Shown here: in pieces, positions 5,707 through 11,120 of the stretch
Layout: each line of letters starts with the position of its first letter
How positions within the stretch are numbered: position 1 is the first letter of the stretch
Source: Deltaproteobacteria bacterium
GTDB lineage: Bacteria; Desulfobacterota; Desulfobaccia; Desulfobaccales; 0-14-0-80-60-11
Direction: 5' to 3'
Assembly (NCBI GenBank): GCA_023381945.1
Contig: JAMCQY010000393.1
Span: 1 to 11,120, forward strand
DNA: 11,120 bases
Program-made: the position numbers and the translations under genes
The notes under the pieces: model-generated
What the model was told of the DNA's origin: nothing
The model's input: only the letters and a program-made list of their open reading frames with translations
Database searches by the model: none

Positions 5707-7461
5707 ATGGGAGCTTACCGGGAACTGAAAGAAGAGCTGGAAAAGGAGCTGAGCCGGTTAGCCGGGTTGCCCGAAGTAAAGGGGCCGCAGTTGACGCGGC
5801 TCCTTCACAAATTAAGGGAAAACCGCTTCAACCTGGTGATCCTGGGGGCTTTCAAACGGGGGAAAAGCACCCTGATCAACGCCCTGCTGGGAGAGCCGGT
5901 CCTGCCCACCGCCATTGTCCCTCTCACTTCGGTAGTCACCATTTTAGGTTACGGGGAGAGCCTCGATATCCAGGTGCACTTTCAGAACGGCCAGAGTCAA
6001 AAAATCACCCAGCCGGAATTGGCTGACTACATCACGGAAAAAGGGAACCCGCGCAATCAGAAAGGGGTGCGGCAAGTAGAGATCGCCTACCCCTCGGATT
6101 ATCTCCGGGATGGGGTGCGCATCATTGACACTCCCGGGGTGGGCTCGGTCTATAGCCATAATACCGAGGTGGCTTACAATTACCTGCCCCGGGTGGACGC
6201 CGCCATCTTCGTGGTCACGGTGGACCCGCCCTTATCCGCGGCGGAGCAGGAATTTTTGCAGGATATCCGGGAGTATGTCCATAAGCTCTTCTTTGTGTTG
6301 AACAAGATCGATTACGTGGACGAATCTGAGCGGCAGGAGGCGCTGAGTTTTACCGCAGAGGTCCTGCAGGAGAACCTGGCCGCCCAGAGGGTGATGATTT
6401 TTCCCCTGTCGGCCAAGCTGGCCCTGGAAGGTAAGTCAAATGGCGGCTCAAAATTATTGAACGCCAGCCTCCTGCCCAGCTTTGAGGAACATCTGCGTCA
6501 GTTTCTTTATAAAGAAAAGGGCCGCGTCTTGCTGATTTCCTGCCTCAACGGGATTCTCAAAGCCTTGTGCGACTCCACCCTGGCCCTCAAGGTGGAACGT
6601 CAGGCCGCCGCCATTCCCTTGAAAGAACTGGATGAAAAGATTACTCGATTCCACCAGGAAAGACAGGGTCTGGAGAAAGAACGGGAGATGTCTCTCCTGC
6701 TCCTTGACGGTCGGATCAAGGGGGTGATGACCGAATTAAATAAAGACCTGGAAGCCTTTAAGCGGGAGACCGAGGCCCGGCTGCGCCGGGAAGTGGAGGC
6801 CGAGTTTCACCGGCAGACCCAACTGGCCGGTGATTTGCGCCAGGAAATGGAGAAATATTTATGCGCCGCGCTGCGGGATGTCTTCACGGATTGGCGGTGG
6901 CAGGAAATTGACAAACTGGCGCTCTTATTGGCGGATACCCATCAGGAGTTCGCCGGGCGGATCAGCGGCATCCTCGAGCGCCTGACCCAATTGACGGCCC
7001 GCATCTTCGAATTTTCCCTGCGAGGTTTTGCGGCCGAGGAAGCCTTCACTGAAAAGAGCCGCTTCTGGTTTAAATTTAAAGAAGAACCGGTGGGGCTGGA
7101 AATCCTGCAAATGACCGTGACTTCGCTTCTTCCCCGCGCCTTCACCAAAGGTTTGTTGCTGAAGAAACTCCTGGAAAATGTGGCTGAGCTGGTCGATAAG
7201 CATTGCGGCCGGCTGCGTTACGATTTTCAGCAGCGGCTCCAGGATCTGGGCCGGGATTTCCGGCAGGACTGGCTCTCTAAAATCGATGATACCACGCAAA
7301 GCATCGCCGGCGCGCTGGAACGGGCCCGGGCCCAGAAGCAGAGCAGCGCCCAGGCGGTGTCGCGCCGGGCCGGAGAGGTGGAGCAACGCCTGGCGGAAAT
7401 ACTGCAAGCCGAAGGTTCGTTAATCGGTTTGAAGGCTCGTATTGAACAATCCCTGCCCTAG
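5707..7461 (+). CDS. Dynamin-family large GTPase, 584 aa
   Basis: A bacterial dynamin-like protein, expected to bind and remodel membranes with GTP hydrolysis. All G motifs are present: P-loop GAFKRGKST (47-55), switch-1 Thr in VPLTS (T74), DTPG (141-144), NKID (199-202) and SAK (235-237). A helical trunk follows, strongly charged at about 305-385. There is then a hydrophobic/amphipathic patch at about 434-490 (FWFKFKEEP, LLPRAF, GLLLKKLL) in the position of a membrane-contact paddle, and a C-terminal helix to 584. No classical transmembrane helix pair is evident. Start: ATG 5707, five nt after AAGGAG. A TTG at 5683 would lie inside the terminator U-run and is rejected. A fluoride riboswitch and terminator precede it directly. 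The next gene is 106 nt away and appears separately promoted. Role in fluoride stress is inference. Confidence 0.93.
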   Translation: MGAYRELKEELEKELSRLAGLPEVKGPQLTRLLHKLRENRFNLVILGAFKRGKSTLINALLGEPVLPTAIVPLTSVVTILGYGESLDIQVHFQNGQSQKITQPELADYITEKGNPRNQKGVRQVEIAYPSDYLRDGVRIIDTPGVGSVYSHNTEVAYNYLPRVDAAIFVVTVDPPLSAAEQEFLQDIREYVHKLFFVLNKIDYVDESERQEALSFTAEVLQENLAAQRVMIFPLSAKLALEGKSNGGSKLLNASLLPSFEEHLRQFLYKEKGRVLLISCLNGILKALCDSTLALKVERQAAAIPLKELDEKITRFHQERQGLEKEREMSLLLLDGRIKGVMTELNKDLEAFKRETEARLRREVEAEFHRQTQLAGDLRQEMEKYLCAALRDVFTDWRWQEIDKLALLLADTHQEFAGRISGILERLTQLTARIFEFSLRGFAAEEAFTEKSRFWFKFKEEPVGLEILQMTVTSLLPRAFTKGLLLKKLLENVAELVDKHCGRLRYDFQQRLQDLGRDFRQDWLSKIDDTTQSIAGALERARAQKQSSAQAVSRRAGEVEQRLAEILQAEGSLIGLKARIEQSLP

Positions 7462-7490
7462 GGAAAATCTTAACAAGAGCGGATAGAGGC

Positions 7491-7522
7491 AGATTAGCCC
7501 TTGAAACTCGATAAACTAATCT
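7491..7522. promoter_or_regulatory. Inverted repeat AGATTAG-18-CTAATCT overlapping a promoter
   Basis: A perfect seven-base inverted repeat (7491-7497 and 7516-7522) brackets the -35 box of the candidate promoter at 7501-7528 and abuts its -10. Two half-sites separated by 18 nt (about two helical turns centre to centre) fit an operator for a dimeric regulator. No regulator gene is in the window. Confidence 0.3.
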
Positions 7523-7528
7523 TATGTT
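7501..7528 (+). promoter_or_regulatory. Candidate promoter of the 95-aa protein gene
   Basis: TTGAAA (7501-7506), a 16-nt spacer and TATGTT (7523-7528) give five and four matches to the sigma-70 boxes. Initiation near 7535 leaves a leader of about 33 nt that includes a perfect ribosome site. Confidence 0.4.
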
Positions 7529-7567
7529 CACCGTAAGCCCTAACCATTCTCCTCAGGAGGTGACATT

Positions 7568-7855
7568 ATGGAAGAATATCAGAAAATCATGAGTGAAAAG
7601 AAGCTTCCCAGTGTGGGGCAGACCGTGCGCAGCAAGAAGTATGGCACCTTATGGCGCGTTATGGAGAAAAAAGAGGTCTGGCAGAACATCCAATTTCCCG
7701 ACCCCAAGACCAATGAGCCCCGCATGGTCCCGGCTATCTATCTGATGTACTGGAAGATTCAGGAAGGGATCATGCCCGGAGTCGGCAAGATGATGGGCTT
7801 CCTGTACACTCTTTACGATAACACCTTTGAGCTCAACTGGGAAATCATCCCCTAA
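7568..7855 (+). CDS. Uncharacterised small protein, 95 aa
   Basis: I do not recognise the family. The protein is soluble, with no cysteine pairs and no signal peptide. After a charged N-terminus (residues 1-13) it reads like a small beta-rich domain: SVGQTVRSKKYGTLWRVMEKK, then an aromatic-rich body (W39, Y58, Y61, W62, Y80, Y83, W91) ending in NWEIIP. The start is secure: AGGAGGTGA (7555-7563), fully complementary to the 16S 3' end, lies seven nt before ATG 7568. It follows the GTPase gene by 106 nt, has its own promoter-like boxes and is closed by a strong terminator. It looks like an independently expressed, potentially abundant protein. The SVGQTVRSKKYGTLW segment hints at an SH3-like barrel, but that is a weak impression. 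Confidence 0.82.
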   Translation: MEEYQKIMSEKKLPSVGQTVRSKKYGTLWRVMEKKEVWQNIQFPDPKTNEPRMVPAIYLMYWKIQEGIMPGVGKMMGFLYTLYDNTFELNWEIIP

Positions 7856-7889
7856 GCCGACCTGCTTGCCTCCCGGGCAACTCAAAGAG

Positions 7890-7921
7890 CGGGGCCGGGC
7901 CCGATCCGGCTCCGTTTTTTT
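7890..7921 (+). terminator. Intrinsic terminator after the 95-aa protein gene
   Basis: CGGGGCCGG (7890-7898), loop GCCCGAT, and CCGGCTCCG (7906-7914) form a nine-pair GC-rich hairpin with one wobble, followed by seven T (7915-7921). It lies 34 nt after the stop codon. Confidence 0.9.
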
Positions 7922-7966
7922 CTGGGCAAGTAATAATCCATTTAAGGTATATCCCCGGGGCTAAAA

Positions 7967-7983
7967 ATGCGATAAAGTCGCAT
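7967..7983. promoter_or_regulatory. Palindromic candidate operator ATGCGA-TAAAG-TCGCAT
   Basis: A perfect six-base inverted repeat with a five-base spacer lies about 85 nt before the Fe-S protein gene, next to the palindrome CCCCGGGG (7953-7960). It could be a repressor or activator site or a small RNA hairpin. No T-run follows, so it is not a terminator. It does not match the FNR or Fur consensus. Confidence 0.3.
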
Positions 7984-8068
7984 AAACGGGCTGCTCTGGT
8001 CCCTCTACTGAACCAATGGGCAAGTTGAGCGGGCAGCTCTTTTCCTGGAAAACCGGGGAGGCGGCTAA

Positions 8069-8911
8069 ATGTGTGAATTTTGTCATTCGCATGGGGACGG
8101 TAAGAAATGGTATCTGAAGGCGGAGAACTACTCCGAGGAACTGCTCAACGACCTGGAGCGCCGCCGTTACTTCGAGGAATTTTTACCGGGAGCTTTAAAT
8201 TGGGGCGCCAAGGTCGAGCCAGGTTTCCAAAAGGCCATGCAGTCTCCGGCCTGGCTGCGAAAACTGCTCTATTGGTACCGGGAGCGGCGCCAGCAGCGGG
8301 ATCACTTCGGGCAGGTGGTGCCCCTGGAAGACCTGGCCCAGATTTTCGACCTGGCCAATTCCATCGTCCGCATTCCCTGCATCTGCCGCAAGATGAACAA
8401 GGGCAAGAACGACGCCACCTATTGCTTCGGCCTGGGCCTGGACCCTGAAAAAATGTTCGGCATGAAAAAAGCCTTCATGGAAACCTTCCAACTCGGTCCC
8501 GAAGACGCCCACTTCGACCGCCTTACCAAGGCGGAGGCCATGGATTTGCATCGCGGCTTCGAAAAACAGGGCTTGATCCACACCATCTGGACCTTCAAGA
8601 CCCCATTCATCGGCGGCCTCTGCAATTGCGACCGGGCCGACTGCATGGCCATGCTGAGTTATCGCTATAATTTTCGCGCCTTCTTTCGGGGCGAGTACGT
8701 GGCCGAAGTGAGCGTTAATGATTGCACCGGCTGCCGGGCCTGTCACTCCATGTGCCAGTTTGGAGCCATAGGTTTCTCGGTGGTCGACCAGAAGACCTTC
8801 ATTGATCCCGTCCGCTGTTACGGCTGCGGCATCTGCCGCTCGGCCTGCGAAATGGCGGCCATCGACCTGAAATCTAGGGACGACCACCCTATTGCCTCTA
8901 ACCTTTGGTGA
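8069..8911 (+). CDS. Cysteine-rich 4Fe-4S ferredoxin-type protein, 280 aa
   Basis: Probable cytosolic electron-transfer or Fe-S carrier protein. The C-terminus holds two classic CxxCxxCxxxC sites: C219, C222, C225, C229, and C250, C253, C256, C260. This is a 2[4Fe-4S] ferredoxin domain, although the proline that usually follows the fourth Cys is replaced by Gln and Glu. Three more conserved-looking sets occur upstream: CEFC (C2, C5), CIC plus C119 (C104, C106), and CNC plus C192 (C185, C187). These suggest at least one further metal site in the 200-residue N-terminal domain. ATG 8069 lies seven nt after GGGGAGG. It is followed 16 nt later by the histidine phosphatase gene, so the two form an operon. 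The exact redox partner is unknown. Confidence 0.88.
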   Translation: MCEFCHSHGDGKKWYLKAENYSEELLNDLERRRYFEEFLPGALNWGAKVEPGFQKAMQSPAWLRKLLYWYRERRQQRDHFGQVVPLEDLAQIFDLANSIVRIPCICRKMNKGKNDATYCFGLGLDPEKMFGMKKAFMETFQLGPEDAHFDRLTKAEAMDLHRGFEKQGLIHTIWTFKTPFIGGLCNCDRADCMAMLSYRYNFRAFFRGEYVAEVSVNDCTGCRACHSMCQFGAIGFSVVDQKTFIDPVRCYGCGICRSACEMAAIDLKSRDDHPIASNLW

Positions 8912-8927
8912 TTTTTAGGACGGGAGT

Positions 8928-9563
8928 ATGACTAAAATCATCCTGGTAAGACACGGCCAGACCCCTTGGAACAAAGACAAGATATTTCGCGGCTCCCGGG
9001 ACATCCCCTTGAACGACCAGGGCCGGGAAGAAGCCCGGTTGGCGGGAGAGTGGCTGAAGGGTGAGACCATGCACGCCGCCTACTGCTCGCCCCTGTCCCG
9101 GGCCAGGGACACCGGCGAGGCCATCGCACGGCACCACGGCTTGACGGTTACGGACTTGCCGGGCCTGACCGACCTCTGCTACGGCGATTGGGAGGGGCTG
9201 CCGCTCGCCGAGGTCAAAGTTAAATACGCCGACCTTTACAGCCAGTGGGAAACTTCCCCTCAGACGATGCGGTTCCCCGGAGGCGAGACCCTGGAAGAAG
9301 TCAAGGCCCGGTCCCTGGCTGCGTTAAACCAGGTGTTGCAGCGCCACCCGGACCAAACCGTCTTGTTGGCGGCTCACCGGGCGGTGAACAAAGTGGTGAT
9401 CGCCGCGCTCATCGGCCTGGACAACTCCCATTTCTGGCGGATCGGTCAGGAGACTACGGCCATCAACTGCTTCGACTGGACCGGCGACACCTGGCAGATC
9501 ATGGGTCTCAACGACACCTGCCATCTAAGGGGGATGAAGCGAGGAGAGTACGTGGATTTCTAA
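8928..9563 (+). CDS. Histidine phosphatase superfamily (phosphoglycerate mutase-like), 211 aa
   Basis: Cytosolic phosphatase of the RHG family. LVRHGQTPWN carries the catalytic R8-H9-G10, SPLSRARDT is the second phosphate-pocket motif, GDWEG carries the acid/base Glu (E89), and LLAAHRAVN carries the second catalytic His (H150). Most CobC/GpmB-type enzymes have SHGG at the last site; here it is AHRA, so the fold and both histidines are kept but the local loop differs. Length (211) fits the CobC/GpmB/PhoE group. Substrate could be alpha-ribazole phosphate, 3-phosphoglycerate-like sugars or others, and cannot be decided. ATG 8928 is preceded by AGGA at seven nt. It is the second gene of the operon with the Fe-S protein; the coupling has no obvious biochemical reason. 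Confidence 0.92.
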   Translation: MTKIILVRHGQTPWNKDKIFRGSRDIPLNDQGREEARLAGEWLKGETMHAAYCSPLSRARDTGEAIARHHGLTVTDLPGLTDLCYGDWEGLPLAEVKVKYADLYSQWETSPQTMRFPGGETLEEVKARSLAALNQVLQRHPDQTVLLAAHRAVNKVVIAALIGLDNSHFWRIGQETTAINCFDWTGDTWQIMGLNDTCHLRGMKRGEYVDF

Positions 9564-9614
9564 GTGAGCAGTGAGCTGGAAAGGTCTTTGGTATTCGGGG
9601 CACCCGTAAAATAT

Positions 9615-9650
9615 AAAAAAAAATTGGTGGGGCGGGTGTTCTCGCCCGCC
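9615..9650 (-). terminator. Terminator between convergent operons
   Basis: GGCGGG (9631-9636) and CCCGCC (9645-9650) form a six-pair hairpin. On the minus strand it is followed, after a short gap, by nine T (complement of 9615-9623), so it ends the rubredoxin transcript. On the plus strand it is followed by a pyrimidine-rich stretch and may also stop the phosphatase operon. Confidence 0.65.
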
Positions 9651-9706
9651 ATCTTCTTTATTCTCGTCTTTTCTTTACGCCTTGGCGTCTTCGCTTGAGA
9701 TTCTTC

Positions 9707-9924
9707 TCATTGCTCACATTTAACCGGCTGGGCCGCTGTCGAACCCGGGCCGGCCAGCGGACGAAACATCTGTTTGCCGGCGCCGCAGCAGGGACATTTC
9801 CAGTCGTCGGGCAGATCCTCAAACCGGGTTCCTGGCGGGATTTTGCCTTTTTTATCCCACCTGGATAACCGCAGTTGGTCATCTGGCACTGCCACATATC
9901 TTCGGGCCTGGATTTTCCCATCAT
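9707..9924 (-). pseudogene. Rubredoxin gene with a frameshift at an A6 run
   Basis: Rubredoxin is a small one-iron electron carrier, Fe(Cys)4. The N-terminal half, [11 protein letters not shown], carries the first ligand pair with C-x4-C spacing as in some Desulfovibrio rubredoxins. The C-terminal half, [15 protein letters not shown] then [16 protein letters not shown], carries the second pair and is nearly textbook. The halves are in different frames. They can be joined by one extra base in the run of six A (T6 at 9848-9853 on the plus strand), giving a protein of about 72 residues with a loop about four residues shorter than usual. Start: ATG 9924, six nt after GGGGAG. It lies 27 nt after the propeller gene. 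Options are a real lesion, a sequencing error in the homopolymer, or transcriptional slippage. Confidence 0.75.
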
Positions 9925-9951
9925 CACGTTCTCCCCAAGGGAAAGCAGTTC

Positions 9952-10740
9952 TTACCATAACTCCGGGACTGCCTTGAATATCTGCGAATATCGTCCCACT
10001 TTCTGGGACCAGACCACCGCGCCCACATTGTTGATGTGAGGTTGGAAATGGTCCACAATGTCCAGGGTGATGGGGCCGTGGATGGAAGAAACCACCTGCC
10101 AACTGTCACTGATCTTTTCGATCCAGACCACCTCTCCCGCATCATTGATAGCCGGCTGCTCATGATCTTTGAGGGCGAAGGTGAGCTGCCCCCGGCGGCT
10201 GGAAAAAATCTGGTCGTGGACATCCACCGGCTGGACCCAGACGATCTCGGCATTGCTGTTAATGGCGGGTTGGACATGATTTACCGGGTCTTTGGTCACC
10301 TGGCCTTTGAGGTTAGAAAAAATCTGGGTTTTACCCTGGACCATTTGTACCCAGACGATCTCGCCCGCGGCATTCACCGCCGGGTCCAAATGGTTGGCGG
10401 CACCCTTGGTTACCTGCCCCCTGCGGCTGGAAAAAACCTGGCTGTAGCCATCCACGATCTGGGTCCAGACCATATCTTTGAGGTTAAAACCCGCCGCAGC
10501 CACGCAAGCGGAGAGGTTCAACACCTGTTTCTGGAGCACCGTGGAATAGGACTCGTAAATTGGCCCCTTGGCCACGCACCAGCCAACCTGCCCCAAGTCA
10601 TTAATCGAAGGATTAAGATGGTTGACCGGATCGTTGGTGACCTGGGAGATCTTATAAGTAAGTTTGCCGACGGCTGCGGCGGCCGGGCCCGAGAGCGCCA
10701 GGATCAGAATGGCCAGAACCGTGAAAATCCGGCAGAGCAT
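9952..10740 (-). CDS. Secreted beta-propeller-like repeat protein, 262 aa
   Basis: An exported protein: the N-terminus (MLCRIF, hydrophobic core to about 18, then PAAAAVG) is a Sec signal peptide with likely cleavage near residue 23. The rest is six tandem units of about 38 residues (from 32, 71, 108, 146, 184 and 222). The pattern is GQVTK-xxx-NH-xxPAIN-xxGEIVW-xxx-QIFSSRR, which resembles TolB/PD40-type blades. Six blades could close a propeller. Unit 2 is degenerate and, with unit 1, holds the only mature cysteines (C55, C79), a possible disulfide. The start is secure, with AGGAGG eight nt before ATG 10740; the open frame extends further upstream without support. It probably acts in the periplasm in binding or scaffolding. 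The rubredoxin gene follows at 27 nt. Confidence 0.85.
   Translation of the reverse strand: MLCRIFTVLAILILALSGPAAAAVGKLTYKISQVTNDPVNHLNPSINDLGQVGWCVAKGPIYESYSTVLQKQVLNLSACVAAAGFNLKDMVWTQIVDGYSQVFSSRRGQVTKGAANHLDPAVNAAGEIVWVQMVQGKTQIFSNLKGQVTKDPVNHVQPAINSNAEIVWVQPVDVHDQIFSSRRGQLTFALKDHEQPAINDAGEVVWIEKISDSWQVVSSIHGPITLDIVDHFQPHINNVGAVVWSQKVGRYSQIFKAVPELW
9955..10647 (-). repeat. Six tandem 114-bp coding repeats (38-aa units)
   Basis: The coding sequence of the propeller-like protein consists of six head-to-tail units. Units 3 to 5 are each exactly 38 codons; units 1, 2 and 6 vary slightly. The recurring codes for QVTK, PAIN, EIVWVQ and QIFSSRR are visibly similar at DNA level between units 2 to 4, pointing to fairly recent internal duplication. 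Confidence 0.75.
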
Positions 10741-10905
10741 GGGCTGTTCCTCCTTTGACCTGAATAAATCGACCGGACAAGTAGAAAATGAAAAAATAGG
10801 CCTTAACTTATTAGATACGCTGCGACCGGGCACCAGGTCTAGACAACTACAAGATAATTCATTTGCGTCCCTGGACAAGGGGCGTCCAGAAGAGAGGCTA
10901 ATTAT

Positions 10906-11120
10906 ATGGAAAAATACAAGGAGCAGAAGTGGAGCGGGGAAAAGGGCAAGAAATTCGGTCACGCCGGCCGGGTCAACGAGCCCTACGAACTGGCGGCAGG
11001 CCAGGAAGCCGCGGTGTGCGAAGAATGCCACGCTCTCTACCAGGATAAACGCTGGTTTTTCGATGAAAACCTCTATGCCAAATTAGCCGGCGCCAGTAAG
11101 GTGCGCCAGGTAGTTTGTCC
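10906..11120 (+). CDS. Small zinc-ribbon-like protein, N-terminal part, runs off the window
   Basis: An open frame starts at ATG 10906, eight nt after AGAGAGG, and is still open at the window end after 71 codons. The N-terminus is very basic and charged (MEKYKEQKWSGEKGKKFG). A CxxC pair follows in VCEECHALYQDKRWFF (C38, C41), and then a Cys near residue 71 in RQVVC, which could begin a second CPxC pair. The layout of VCxxCxALYxxxRWxF followed by a late Cys pair recalls the BCAM0308-type zinc-ribbon proteins; I am not certain of the family. Divergent to the propeller gene, with 165 bp between the starts in which I see no clear promoter. Confidence 0.75.
   Translation, partial: MEKYKEQKWSGEKGKKFGHAGRVNEPYELAAGQEAAVCEECHALYQDKRWFFDENLYAKLAGASKVRQVVC

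Noticed and set aside
8195..8887. Minus-strand open frame of 230 codons opposite the Fe-S gene.
   Set aside because: It is a shadow of the GC-rich third codon positions of the Fe-S gene, whose cysteine motifs make the plus strand certain.
10036..10758. Plus-strand open frame of 240 codons opposite the propeller gene.
   Set aside because: It mirrors the repeated coding units of the minus-strand gene, has no ribosome site and its protein looks like antisense translation.
9952..11031. Longer version of the propeller gene starting 97 codons upstream.
   Set aside because: The extension has no supported start, would overlap the divergent gene at 10906, and would bury the clear signal peptide and AGGAGG site at 10740.
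1..11120. CRISPR array, insertion sequence or prophage.
   Set aside because: No regularly spaced short repeats, terminal inverted repeats or transposase, integrase or phage genes are visible on either strand.

Overview
The window looks like chromosome of an anaerobic, moderately GC-rich Gram-negative bacterium. The best guess is a sulfate-reducing or syntrophic deltaproteobacterium (Desulfobacterota / Thermodesulfobacteriota). This rests on the rubredoxin-type gene, the multi-cluster Fe-S protein, a dynamin-like GTPase and stand-alone universal stress and CBS proteins. The assignment is inference from gene content, since no 16S or other marker gene is present.

The left half (1-5700) is a fluoride-defence region. 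Reading right to left on the minus strand it holds a FluC/CrcB fluoride channel, a DUF190 protein fused to four CBS domains, a leader with a fluoride (crcB-motif) riboswitch and overlapping intrinsic terminator, and then a tight operon. That operon encodes a CPA2-type cation:proton antiporter, a universal stress protein, an unrecognised 149-residue helical protein and an MFS transporter. The MFS gene ends just before the promoter of a tRNA-Gln(CUG) gene that is cut by the left edge.

The central intergenic region (5318-5706) is divergent. The fluC cassette leaves on the minus strand. On the plus strand there is a perfect TTGACA -35 box, a second complete fluoride riboswitch and an 11-bp terminator with a U-run. 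This second riboswitch controls a 584-residue dynamin-family GTPase (5707-7461). A membrane-remodelling GTPase under direct fluoride control is the most surprising item here. Two separate fluoride switches about 2 kb apart therefore point outward around the fluC-DUF190/CBS cassette, which shows no switch of its own within the window.

The right part (7500-11120) looks like ordinary accessory metabolism. It contains a 95-residue orphan protein with its own promoter-like region, a perfect Shine-Dalgarno and a terminator. Next come a two-gene operon of a cysteine-rich Fe-S protein and a histidine phosphatase, and a shared terminator region between convergent units. On the minus strand there is then a secreted six-repeat beta-propeller-like protein followed by a rubredoxin gene that is frameshifted at an A6 run. 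The window ends inside a plus-strand gene for a small zinc-ribbon-like protein.

Working model: intracellular fluoride stabilises both aptamers, blocks both terminators, and switches on the antiporter/UspA/MFS operon and the dynamin-like GTPase. The FluC channel and its putative nucleotide-sensing DUF190-CBS partner may be expressed at a basal level.
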